Assembly: GCF_033568475.1 (NCBI RefSeq)
Contig: NC_133120.1
Coordinates: forward strand, 80,638,151 to 80,702,150
DNA length: 64,000 nt
Source of the DNA: Henckelia pumila
Taxonomy: Eukaryota; Streptophyta; Magnoliopsida; Lamiales; Gesneriaceae
Direction of reading: 5' to 3'
A program made the translations under genes and the position numbers. Positions 1 to 10,608 of the stretch are shown here, one piece after another. The notes beneath the pieces were generated by a model, which worked only from the letters and a program-made list of their open reading frames with translations, was not told the origin of the DNA and ran no database searches. The stretch's first letter is position 1. Each line of letters starts with the position of its first letter.

Positions 1-4
1 TAAC

Positions 5-314
5 CGTCCTCGCCTTCCTCTTCCTCCTCATCATCATCACTGTCCACAGCAGCCTCCTCGTCAAAGAACCCGGAAGCAGCTTTCCTGTGCCGCTTCCCTC
101 CGCGACCAGCCCCAGAGACTCCATACTCTTCATCGTCGTCTTCCTCTTCCTCGTCGTCTTCATCGGCGTAATCATCTATAAAATCAGATCTGCTTCTTTT
201 TCTCTTGTCCTTCCCACCGCCTCCGCCATAATCATCAGCTTCATCGTACTCCTCGTCCCCATCTTCGTATTCCTCCTCTTCCTCCAGCTCGTCATCATAG
301 TCGTTCCTAGGCAT
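5..314 (-). CDS. SPT5: SPT5 transcription elongation factor, first coding exon (gene continues beyond the left edge)
   Basis: This minus-strand exon opens at ATG 314-312 and encodes about 103 residues starting MPRNDYDDE. It is very acidic, with long Glu/Asp runs, a basic GGGKDKRKRSRS patch, a FIDDYADEDDEEEE segment and a KAASGFFDEEAAVDSDD block, as at the N-terminus of plant SPT5. A GT donor follows directly at 4-3, so the exon is complete and intron 1 starts at the window edge. SPT5 (with SPT4 as DSIF) binds RNA polymerase II and regulates elongation in the nucleus. The exon matches exon 1 of the SPT5 copy at 55999-56167 but is about 47 codons longer. Identity is recognised from the family and from the paralogue; the rest of the gene cannot be seen here. 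Confidence 0.85.
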
Positions 315-1188
315 CTCGATTGAATTTGTGTGCGTGAAAAAGCTAATGAATTTTTGATCGGATTATAATGAAATGGAGAGAGATATGTTTCAGCACTGTA
401 AAATCAAAGCCCTGGGTGTGGGGGTAATGGATATAGAAATGGGGATTGAAGCAATCCATGTATTGGGCTTGGGCCTTTGTAAGTTGGGTTCATATTTCAG
501 AATCCAACAATGCCCAAACAAAGGAATCCTTGTTCTGATTGAAAAAATTATTGTCAAAATTTTTTAAAAGTTTTAATTTTAATATCATCTATAATTTTTT
601 TTAAAAAAATTAATATATACGCATGAATCGCGTGCATTGATATGCTGAGTTTTATTACTACTAGTAACCGATGTACATGCTATGCATGTACGTAAATAAT
701 TTAATATCTAATTAAAATTATAATAAATATGAAATTTTAATATTGCAAATAATATGTTCATATTAAAAAAATATAATGAAATTGATATAATGAAATTGAT
801 TGGAATGAATTCTTAATTTTAGCAAGACATAAATAGTGGTTGGTTTTTGATAGTGTAACTACATTTTTACCATGTTACCCATTATTTTATATAAAGTACA
901 ATGCATGTCTGGGGGTTAAATTTGTAAATTTATGTTGGTGTCATCAAACCCACCAAAAGTAGTTTTTAAATGGGTCTCAACTTTTATTAATAGTATAGAT
1001 TTGAAAGTATAAAATTAAAATATTTTGAATACATACATACATACCTTTTTTCATTTTAAAAAATGGTTGTATTGTTGCGGTTATTTTATCAACTTAATTA
1101 TTAATATGACTGCATTTGTTTGAACGAATATGCCATGAATAATACCGATCAAGCTTTAAAATCGCATAATTTCATTGTTGATTGCAGT
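315..1188. other. Upstream region of the left SPT5 gene
   Basis: The first roughly 200 bp upstream of the ATG (to about 540) resembles the upstream region of the right SPT5 copy (56170-56270), sharing blocks such as TGTATTGG, GGCTTGGGC and AGAATCC or GGAATCC. This suggests the promoter-proximal DNA was part of the duplication. The rest is AT-rich with no gene I can support. The hAT-like element begins at 1189, about 875 bp upstream of the ATG, so this gene's upstream region is now bounded by the transposon island. Confidence 0.5.
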
Positions 1189-2228
1189 CAGGGGCGGATC
1201 TATGTGAGAACCGCCCCCGAAAATTTTAAATTTTTTTAGTATTATATATATGAATATTTTTATAAAATACGTATATATATTTTAATAACTATTTGATATG
1301 ACAATTAGTACTCTTAGGCCTTGTTTGGTAGGGGTATTAGGATGGAAAAAATAAGTAAATGGGTGTTTGGTTCAAAAAGCACACATGTGCAGATATCCCA
1401 AGGGCCCTGCATTATTTGGCATGGCAGGGGGGAAAACCACGGATATTCAATCCACGTAAAATAGCTTGTATTGTCAATATTTTTTGAACAGTACATGAGA
1501 TTGTGGAGCATAATTACTCTTTTACCCATAGCCCTAACAAATTATTATTCTCTCTCTTTCCCCACTGGCTTTCATCGCATAACACAAAAAAAATAGATCC
1601 AGATCCAGTCGTCTCGAACGTGAAGAAAGCTATGTAGATGCATCTACAGATCTGCGAGGTAGCTTCTTCACGGCCAATATTTGAATTAACGTCTTTTGTT
1701 GTACCATTTTTACGACTATATTTCCAGAGTTTTACGATTTCTCATTTACTCATATGCGTATTCTTGATCTTGTCGGGTTCTTACACCGTTAACCGGAACC
1801 TTTTCCAGCACAAACCGTTCCCATGGTAAGCGTATTTACACCAGCATCGGAGTTTTGAAAAATATTGATTTCGGAGAACGACTCTTCGTGCAGTGCTCAT
1901 GTATTGCAATGTAATTGTAGCTGAAAAATATGTGTGCCCCTGTTTGAAATATTTTTGTGTGTCGGTGAGTATATAGAGCTCCAGCGACTATACTTTTACT
2001 TTAAGTTGGACAATTTCTTTGATAAACCAGCTCATGATTTTTGAATGGTAATTTATATATGTTTCATTTTCTTAATGCTATATGAATCTTTGAACGTATG
2101 TGCCTTCGTACAGACATCCATATTGTTTTGAATATATGAAATGAGTAGTGGTCTTTTTGTTACACAATCAATTCCATATTTTTTGTTGTACGAAAGTGCT
2201 TTTTTTTTTGTTTCAGTACAGTCGCAAG

Positions 2229-3629
2229 ATGGACAAAAAACGTCGAAACATACTCATCTTTTTATTGGTACACCAAATGTTGTCTCGAATGTATTTGATG
2301 ATATGTCTTTTAATACGACACCGTAGAAGAATGTTGGAGCGGCGACGCACTGGTCGCCGCAGATCGGCGAATTCGTACTCGATGACGGATAGAATAAATG
2401 CCCAAATGATCCATTTGCATAGGATCATTGACGCTGGAGATGTCCAATGCGTTATTAATCTGAGAATGAATCGTAATGCATTTGCACGTTTGTGTTATCT
2501 ACTGACTAATGTTGGAGGCGTAGTAGATTCTAGATATGTACGAGTGGAGGAAAAGGTAGCTATGTTTTTGTCTATCTTGGCACATCATAAAAAAATAGAG
2601 TCACTGGACATGATTATAATCGTAGCGGACAGACAGTTAGTGCACATTTTCATGAAGTATTGCAGGGTGTGCTGAAGTTACACCCACTACTTCTTGTGAA
2701 GTCTTCCCCAATTGACGAAAATTGTTCAAATGAGACCTGGAAATGGTTTAAGGTACTTATATTACTTTGTAAACATGTCATAAGGTAGGCATTACTGTTG
2801 GTCAGCCCATTTACAAGTGTAACACCATACTCGGATTTTTGCTATCAACTACTGTAGGGTTGTTTAGGTGCACTAGACGGGACACATATTGTCATACACG
2901 TACCCTGCCAACAGAGAGCAAAATATAGAACAAGAAAAGGTACTATTGCGGTGAACGTATTGGGTGTATGTGACATAAACATGAACTTCATATATGTCTT
3001 GACTGGTTGGGAGGGATCCGCAGCAGATGCAAGGGTTCTAAGAGATGCACTCACTGGAGATGATAGTTTCAAAGTTCCAAGAGGTTAGAGTTAATTACTG
3101 TATGTGTTCATTATGTTTATCGTCTAATATTTGGCCATATATTACTGACGTGCATATATTCATGTTTATTATAAATAATGCAGGTTGTTATTACCTATGC
3201 GATAATGGATATGCAAATACAGAAGGTTTTTTGACTCCTTTTCGAAGAGTTAGATATCATAGGGACGCATGGGGCAACCGTGCTGCTGGACCACAAAACT
3301 ACAAGGAGCTTTATAATTGGAGACACTCACAAGCTCGTAATGTGATTGAAAGAGCATTTGGTTTATTGAAGAAGAGATGTGCGATTCTTCGAAGCCCTTC
3401 GTTTTATCCAGTTAAAGTGCAGAACCGAATAATTCTTGCATGTACTCTTCTACACAATTTCATCCGATCACAAATGACTGAGGATCCAATGGAAGAATTT
3501 GAAGAAGTAGTTGGTAGCCCGGTACAAGAAACACAACATGATTTCATTAGCAGTTTTCAGACATCAAACTCATGGGATTCATGGAGAGAGGAGTTTGCCT
3601 CGTCAATGTGGAATACGAACAATTATTGA
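2229..3629 (+). pseudogene. PIF/Harbinger DDE transposase (HARBI1-like nuclease), three exons, one frameshift
   Basis: Exons are about 2229-2752, 2858-3083 and 3184-3629, with GT-AG introns. The N-terminal part is basic and helical (RRRMLERRRTGRRR), followed by a helix-turn-helix-like region. The catalytic core shows the first Asp in GALDGTH, the second in SAADARVLRDA and the Glu in VIERAFGLLKKR, plus the ACTLLHNFI tail typical of DDE_Tnp_4 proteins. The frame breaks in a 7-A run near 2588-2594: shifting by one base restores a family-like reading into the donor at 2752. This looks like a single-base deletion; the rest is open. The protein would cut and paste the element's ends, normally together with the Myb-like partner encoded just downstream. 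Confidence 0.88.
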
Positions 3630-3881
3630 ATTACTTATTCTAGTACTTATGTAGATTGTTCTTAAAGACCTTAGTACTTGGCTGTTTTCAGAAAGTATTC
3701 CACGTACTTGTTTGGATTGAAATCAATATTTATGATGTTCGGTTGTTTGTATGTTGTTTTAATTATGTGTTTATTTTTTATATATGCGCTAGTGTACTAT
3801 GTTTGTTTATTTTAATAACTTGTCAGATGTAATGTTGTGCTTATTAATTTAATTTTGTGCCAGATCAATCATCTGTTAGAA

Positions 3882-4896
3882 ATGTACAGCAACGCAACTT
3901 CTGGAAGTGTCAATGGAAGTGCGAAGAAACCTGAAAAAACGAGAAGAAGTTGGAGTGCACGTGAAGAAGAGGTTCTGATCCATGCTTTGAAAGACGTAAT
4001 CAGTAAGGGTTGGAAAAGCGATAATGGATTCAGATCTGGTTATTTAAGTTTACTAGAGACTACACTGCAGACTGAAATTCGTGGCTATAACTTACGTGCC
4101 ATTACTCATATCAATTCTAAAATACATGTGTGGAAAAAAACGTATAGCACTTTGGTGACTATTTTAACAAGGAGTGGTGTTGGATGGAATAATGCTGAGC
4201 ATACCATAGATGCTACAGATGAGACATGGGAAGACATCATTAAGGTATATAATTTAGCTTGTTATTGACCCCGATTGTTAAACCATATTATAATGTTTCC
4301 TCTGTATTATATTGTCGTAGGGAGATCAAAGTTTACGAACTATGAGACACAAACAGTGGATACATTTTCATGATTGGTGAGAAATATTTGGTAATGACCG
4401 TGCTGCTGGAGACGAACGCATGAATTATGACAATGTACTGTTCGATGTTTTTAAACTTTCAGATGAACCTCTTACCAATGAGTCCACCCCAATTGACACT
4501 CCGACAGCCCCTGTGTTAGAAGTGTCAGGCGACTCAATTTCAGATACTCCGACTCCGTCGTCCAAACCAACTTCCACAACCACTTCGAAGAGGAACAAAA
4601 GGATGAAAGTGAATGACGTCGACGAGTCCATAGTCAAGGCAATCAACAACTTTGCGCATATCACAGACAAAACAATGTCAGCTTTGATTAAGGAAATGGC
4701 AGCCGAGGAGAAAATTTCGGCTGCACAAGATATGGTTTTAGAAGGTGTTCAAGGTCTAACTGAGTTGAATGAAGAAGAGCAAGTACGTGCAGCTCGGTTG
4801 TTGTTTAAAAGCCATGACGAATTGGCACTGTTCAAGCATCTCGGTGAGAAAGGCAGGATATGCTTAGTGAAAAGGTTGTTAAAAGGTGACGAATAG
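3882..4896 (+). pseudogene. Myb/SANT-like protein, PIF/Harbinger ORF1, with one in-frame stop
   Basis: Exon 1 (3882-4244) encodes a Myb/SANT-like domain: RRSWSAREEEVLIHALKDV at residues 24-42, then a W-rich helix pattern (HVWKKTYSTL, DETWEDIIK). A GT donor at 4245 and an acceptor ending at 4320 join it in phase to exon 2 (4321-4896). Exon 2 has a Ser/Thr/Pro-rich linker, a basic KRNKRMK patch and a helical C-terminus. A TGA at 4378-4380 interrupts the frame where the family usually continues from a Trp, so it looks like a nonsense mutation. In this superfamily the Myb-like protein binds the subterminal DNA and brings the transposase to it. It lies about 250 bp downstream of the transposase on the same strand. 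Confidence 0.82.
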
Positions 4897-5844
4897 ACTT
4901 GTATTTCTATGCAACTCTGGTATTTATGTTTTTGGAGGCTACTCACTGTCTCATTACCTCACTATAGTTTTTTGGGTGAGTTAGAATGGATAAGTCATGG
5001 TATGACTTCATTTTGGTTTTGCAATGTATGTTTAATGATGGATTGAAATGTAATTATGTGGTTAAAAAATTATGCCACGGTTTAAGCAATTTAGCCTCCC
5101 AACATTGTCTGTCTTAAAATTGCTTATGTGTTAGGAATTGTCTTTGGTGAATAATTTTTGCAGTTTGCCTTAAACCTTTCCCTATGCCATCTCCAAGTGA
5201 TAATTATTACGATGAATTACTTACTATAAGATGTATCCGAGAATGACATAAGTTGTGCTATTATTTTGAGTATAATTTTTTTTTAAAAAAGAATAACTGG
5301 GAATTGTGGCACTGATTTTTTCTGCAAATGCATTATTCTTTTTGTTAAAAAATAATGCATGTGCATTCGTGTAACATCTCAAATATGGTGTGTGCATGTG
5401 CTCTGAACCGCATGTGCAGTAGATTTATTAAAAATTTGTTTCAGTATAGTGCACAATGATGTGCGGAGTACGCAATGAGTGTAAATGCTACACTATTTAA
5501 TACTCATTCTCTAATACTCAGTTTTGAACAAGGTTTCTCGTTACTGTCAACGAATACAAAATGTAGAGAACACAACAAGGTATAGCAAATGCATTGAGAC
5601 TCTATTTCACAACAACCTTCAAACTTAACACAAAAAGGCCTAGCGAACGCATTGCGATTCTATTTCAAAACTTGAAACAAAACACAAGGCCTAGCAAACA
5701 AAACAGAACAAGGTCTAGCATATTCAAACCTTACATTATCCTCTTGCCCACTAACAATATTCAAAAAGTCTGCCAAGTACTAAGAATGATAGCGACTCAA
5801 AAAGAGTGGAGCAAGAGTCTAAAGTCAAATACAGTCATCATATA

Positions 5845-6200
5845 CTAGCCACTATTATCATCGGTGAGATCAATCACCTCAACTGGTTTCTTGCCTTCAC
5901 CCACCAAATTTTTCAAACGATATTCATTTATTGGGCTAGTTTGAAACACCGGTTCTGTGGCGATAATGTTCTTTTTCCCATCATGTAGTGTCGGAAACAA
6001 TGGATGGTAAGACTTCATCTTATTCCCAATATTACCTACATTGCCTGTGGTTCGAAGACATTCACGTTCTTGCGTTTCACTTGACAATCATTTTCGTTGG
6101 TGGAGGTTGATTTTTCATCATCGGAGCTCAGATTAACCGCAGGAATGATGTATGCGCTGTTGACAGAATCTTCTGAACAGCCCTTCCTACTCACAGACAT
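5845..6200 (-). pseudogene. Small acidic protein with SUMO-interaction-like motifs, carried by the Harbinger
   Basis: Reading from ATG 6200, the frame gives MSVSRKGCSEDSVNSAYI, then AVNLSSDDEKS. It shifts by one base between 6036 and 6087 and continues in the next frame to a stop at 5845, ending GKKPVEVIDLTDDNSG. The tail VIDLTDD matches the canonical SUMO-interaction core (V-I-D-L-T followed by acids). AVNLSSDDE is a weaker look-alike. I do not recognise the protein as a whole. It lies downstream of the viroplasmin-domain gene on the same strand and converges with the Myb-like gene. The frameshift could be a mutation or could hide an intron I cannot place. It might alternatively be a 3' part of the neighbouring gene. 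Confidence 0.45.
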
Positions 6201-6957
6201 GATCAAGCTCAAGTTAGGAAAAGGACAGAGAATATATGCGTTTATATTTTTACTATGAATAATATCGATGAGATGTGTTAAATAAATGCTATAAATAAAC
6301 GGTGAGTGAAGCCATCCAACCACTTGTAGTAAATACAAGTCAATCACCCAAGATATCCTACTGAATAAAGATATGTAAGTCACATCAATTAAAATGTGTG
6401 AAAGTAATTGAGGGGGAGTTGAAATCAGAATGTAGTAGATAACCAACATTAAATGCTTGCCTTAAATTACTTGATAAAAAAAACTCCAAAATTCTGATAA
6501 GTATTAGAATGAACTACCGAATGTCTGCATATGTAATAAATGAACTTCCATTGATCAAAAAGGTGCGCATAGGCTGATCGGCAACATTTGTAAAAGCTAA
6601 CCTGCAAATAAAATCGAACTTGAAGAAATGAGGATAATGTAACCAGACAGTCGTAATTAAAAAAATTGAAAGTAGAAGTACACACCACAATCAAACGATG
6701 TCACTATCATAGTCGTTCTTCAGACAGTGTTTAATTTGAAGGCATCAAGTGTTCCTAAATCTGTAAAATAACATCCTCCCATCCCAAAGAGTAATGAAGA
6801 ATCACAACATTGAATCAACTATGAAGCACACTGAATAATTTATAATTTGGTGTTAACAGAGTAAGACCAAAGTCAGTAGCTCTGTAAAGTACAACAACGC
6901 ACTTTCATTGCAACATCTACTCACATTCAAATTAAACACAATAACTAGATACATATC

Positions 6958-7416
6958 TCATACAACCTTCGTCTGTTCTTCATACTTCAAAAGAAACACA
7001 CACATAAAAGCCATTAGTAACGAAATCACTGATAATGTTTTCGACTCAGACATCTCCATTTGCTTCAATAACATGGAGATCTTCTCGGCATTCTTCTCCA
7101 CTGTATTTGCAAGCTTGCGAGTTTCAGAAGCTAAGTCTAACATAGCTTTTAGTAAAGGTCAAAAGCCCTTTAAACCCTTACTCTCATTGTTTATGTTGCA
7201 GCTTGGCCTTGGAGTGGAAGTCGTATGTGTCGAACTTGTTGGACCAGCAGAGTCTTTCCTCAAATAGTCTGCAAAGGCTTCCTCAGCTTCTATCCTGGTA
7301 ATGTACCCTTTGTAACAAGCCCCGGGATATCGACAAACTTTGGTGTTTGCGTCGTACCATGTATTGTATATCCCAGGATTCCTTCCAACGAAAACCACGT
7401 AATACTTTCGCTGCAT
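6958..7416 (-). pseudogene. RNase H1 N-terminal/viroplasmin-like domain protein with C-terminal membrane segment, in-frame stop
   Basis: From ATG 7416 the first 50 residues match the RNase H1 N-terminal (Cauli_VI, PF01693) fold: YYVVFVGRNPGIYNTW near the start and YKGYITRIEAEEAFADYL near residue 45. This module binds RNA-DNA hybrids or double-stranded RNA in RNase H1. A Ser/Thr/Pro linker follows, then TGA at 7161-7159. The same frame continues with a heptad-like helix (LASETRKLANTVEKNAEKI), a hydrophobic stretch (SVISLLMAFMCVFLL) near the end and a stop at 6958. The layout is therefore RNA-binding domain, linker, coiled coil, tail anchor. The in-frame continuity suggests a recent nonsense mutation. 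No RNase H catalytic domain is present. Context places it inside a Harbinger; its role is unknown. Confidence 0.65.
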
Positions 7417-7495
7417 TTTTTAGAATATGCATAACACAACAATGTGAAGAAAACAACCTATTAAAATTAAATTCCTAAAAAAATAGAAGATAATC

Positions 7496-9254
7496 TGAAA
7501 CATCTACTACTAATAAATGCGGAATTTTTTTTTTAAATAATACTAAGTAAAATAGATGTACATACATGCCCATACATATATGCACAAAATAAACAGATTT
7601 AAAAATAACATAAATAAATTGCAACATCTTACTTAAATAACTGAGTCAAACTTAAATAGAATACTGTCAAACAATCCACTTAAAAGTTTGCATGCAATAA
7701 AAATTATTTAATAAAAATAGTACTAAAATTCACCACTGACAAACATAAAAGAAACAGATTTTTTAAAAATTCTTAAAAATATCCATAAAGACTCAGCCGG
7801 CGGTCACGGGGGATCACTGCATGTCCGCTCATACGTCCTCACCACCGGTAAGAACTACATCTTCCTCTACGTACTCACCTGCACCATATAAGTGTAGTGA
7901 GCCTAGAGGCCCAACATGCTAACATAACAAGGGTTTAAAATAATTTAAATCACTGGAATACTAATACATAACATATACATGAATGAGCATGCTTAAAAAT
8001 CATGAATCATGACTGAAAATCTTGCTTAAACTTGATCTTATATATAATCATATATTACATACATAAACATTGTTGAGCATAACATTTTCTAACATCGCAT
8101 GGTCATATCCGTAGTGTAACCTTAAACTTAAAAGTTCGACTGATCAGTCTCTTAGAACCAATGTACGCGGTGGTGACGAATCACCTCTTACTGTCAATTT
8201 AAGGGTAGTTTACTACCAGTAAGAGGTGATTCGTCACCACCGCGTACGTTGGTTCCAAGATAACCAGCTGAGATGGCTTCGTTCCTAGCCCTTCCTGGTT
8301 CGATCCCACTGAGCCAAATGACTCCTAGGACCCTCACTCACACCCTTACACGACCAGCAGCAGTCTGGTCCCTCCCATGGCTGAAAAACGTGGCTATGTC
8401 CAAGAAAACAAGCAAAAACATGAATAAAAACATGACTAAACATGCATGCTTCAAATTTCCAGATTTTCTAACGTAAAAATCGTGGTGATTCTGATGAAAA
8501 GAGATTTAATAGCTTATATAGTGTAGAAGAAAAGGAATCAAACATGCATTTATAATTGTTTGAAGTAGGTTGATGCGTATAAGGGCTCCGGGACGACGAA
8601 CGGACCAAAAACTCGATAAATATTCAAAGAAAGAGTTGATCGGCTATGGATGACTATTTTTCTGAGATGGAGGCGTGAAGAGGGTTTGGAAGAAGGTGGG
8701 AGTCGGCTGATTAGGGTTGAGAGATATGGTAGGTTTGTTTTAAATTTGATAAATAGAATTAAAATAGGATATTAACTAATTTAGAAATAAAATCATACCT
8801 AATTAAATATTTAAAACTCCATAATAACTTAATAATTCTGATAACACAACCCAAATCCCGAAATATAAATTTAAGGGATTTTTAAAATTTAATAAAAGTC
8901 ATTAAAATGACTTATTTTGGCTAAAAATAAACCCTTAAATAAATATATAACTAAATACTAAATTTTTCTTGACAAAATACCTTAAAATATTATTTTAAGG
9001 CTCATAAAACTCATAAAATATTTTTGGCTAAATATTTTGGTATCTCGTCCGTCCACGGTCCCGTCTATGCGATCAAAACAATTAATTTTCATAAATCATG
9101 AAAAATCACTAATTATGGGTTAAATGCTTAAAAATAACTTAAAACATGCACACATAATTTCACATAATTATTTAACCCATAATCTAAAATTCTAAATAAA
9201 TAAAATCCCTAATTATGCATGCGAATTTACGTGCTAAAAATACTGGGTGTTATA
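7496..9254 (-). repeat. 3' LTR of gypsy B, rearranged
   Basis: It starts TGAAACATCTAC and ends GGGTGTTATA; the right LTR ends TGTTACA, so the terminal base pair has mutated here. It is 1,759 bp against 2,624 bp for the other LTR. The difference is a deletion near 8194-8255 of roughly 0.9 kb, which in the right LTR spans about 29900-30790. An inverted copy of adjacent LTR DNA replaces the deleted segment. Confidence 0.85.
8155..8255. repeat. 39-bp inverted repeat (hairpin) at the LTR deletion junction
   Basis: Left arm 8155-8193 and right arm 8217-8255 are reverse complements over 39 bp with one mismatch; the loop is 23 bp. In the intact LTR this sequence occurs once (about 29834-29895). The right arm plus loop is an inverted copy of that single segment, placed exactly where about 0.9 kb has been lost. 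This is the footprint of a fold-back template switch. Confidence 0.85.
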
Positions 9255-9417
9255 ATTCTTCCCCCCTTAATTTGAATTTTGTCCTCAAAATTAAAGTACT
9301 TACCCGAACAACTCCGGGTAGCAAGTCCTCATGTCTGCCTCGGTCTCCCAAGTAGCTTCCTCCTCCGAGTGATTCAGCCACTGGACTCTGACCATCGATA
9401 TGACCCGCGTCCTAAGC
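9255..9417 (-). pseudogene. C-terminal end of gypsy B pol (chromodomain tail) and polypurine tract
   Basis: Reading minus from 9417, the frame shows MVRVQWLNHSEEEATWE and a PELFG ending followed by a stop. This is the C-terminal part of a Ty3/gypsy chromovirus chromodomain, as in element C. The purine-rich tract AAGGGGGGAAGAA next to the LTR is the plus-strand primer site. The upstream coding DNA is cut off at 9417, where the LTR array begins. Confidence 0.75.
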
Positions 9418-9567
9418 ATCATTTAACACAATAAAACATTTAAATGACAAAAGCATTTAAATAGCAATAACATTTAAATCATAAATAATCAAATGAAATA
9501 ACTTAAAATTCATTTAAAATTTCTTTAATAAATCAAGAATAGTTTTATGGATTTTCTGGATATTACA

Positions 9568-10608
9568 ATCTACCCTCCTTAAAAGAATTTCGTCCTCGAA
9601 ATTTGACTGATCAATCTCCAAAAATATAAATTTTCCTCAACTAATCCATACAATCCCACACTCAACTTACTCTTTCTCTCCCAAGTTATTTCTCCAAGAT
9701 TTCCAAGAAGAAGATGGGATTTGCAATGTTACTCTTTGTAACTATTATGATTGTCCCATTCACGAGCCTTATATTTTTCGGTGAATATCCATCACAAGTC
9801 TTTTATTTGTTCTTACTTATGCTTGTACTCTTTGTTCTTCCCTTATATTGTATTGTCATAATGATAGAATTTTACTAAGCTCAACCAAATTCTCGATTTC
9901 ATCAGTTAAAACTTAGCATTCAAACTATTAACCTTGAAAATAAGCTTGTTCCAACAAACTTAACCTTGTAATACTCCGAAAGTAATTTCACATGCCAACA
10001 AATTTTCGTGTCACAGCTTAATCCTAAAGCATTTTTCTTATAGTCCAAAGAAACAATCACTGAGGACATTAGTTGTCATCGAATCTATTCTATACAACAA
10101 AAGTATTCCAACAGAAAATCAATAATCATCTTACATTCCTCATGGTGAAATTATAACATCCTCATAGAATAATCTTAACTGTAATGCCCAAGAAGGAATT
10201 TTTTTCATCAATAAATCTCGTGCCCTCACAAAATCTTTTATTCCAACAATAGTATCCAAAGTATAGCACATTCAAATCTAAAAATGATCACTTAATTTAT
10301 CCAAACAAGATATTACTATTAACCAAATTTAGAAAGTAACATTAATCTAAATTCATGTCTTTGAACAATGCTCATTATTTCCTCAAGATGCTCTTAATCA
10401 AGTAAAGTTCGTCACGATCACAAATCCAAAATCCATTAAACACATGAAAAATTTCCTTTTGAAATTCACACCCGATCATAACTGTAAGAGAAAACACAAT
10501 TAAAAATTTCAAACATTAAACTTACAGTCATGGAGGCAGGAGCATTCGAGTCCTTGACGAGATTGCACGCACGAACTATATCCCAGAGCAAATTGCTCTG
10601 ATACCAAC
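9568..10608 (-). other. Internal region 1 of the coding-poor LTR element
   Basis: This 1,041-bp region has no convincing coding sequence. GCTCTGATACCA at 10595-10606 is the complement of a TGGTATCAGAGC primer-binding site for initiator tRNA-Met. It is almost identical to internal region 2. Confidence 0.8.

Noticed and set aside
87..323. Plus-strand open frame rich in hydrophobic residues
   Set aside because: It is the antisense of the Glu/Asp-rich SPT5 first exon; acidic codons read backward give Ser, Leu and Phe runs.
6958..7416. Endogenous caulimovirus (viroplasmin gene)
   Set aside because: Only the short RNase H1-N domain is present. There is no movement protein, coat protein or pararetroviral reverse transcriptase nearby, and it sits inside a Harbinger.
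10595..10606. Possible tRNA gene pieces at TGGTATCAGAGC sites
   Set aside because: These 12-base matches to initiator tRNA-Met are retrotransposon primer-binding sites; no cloverleaf surrounds them.
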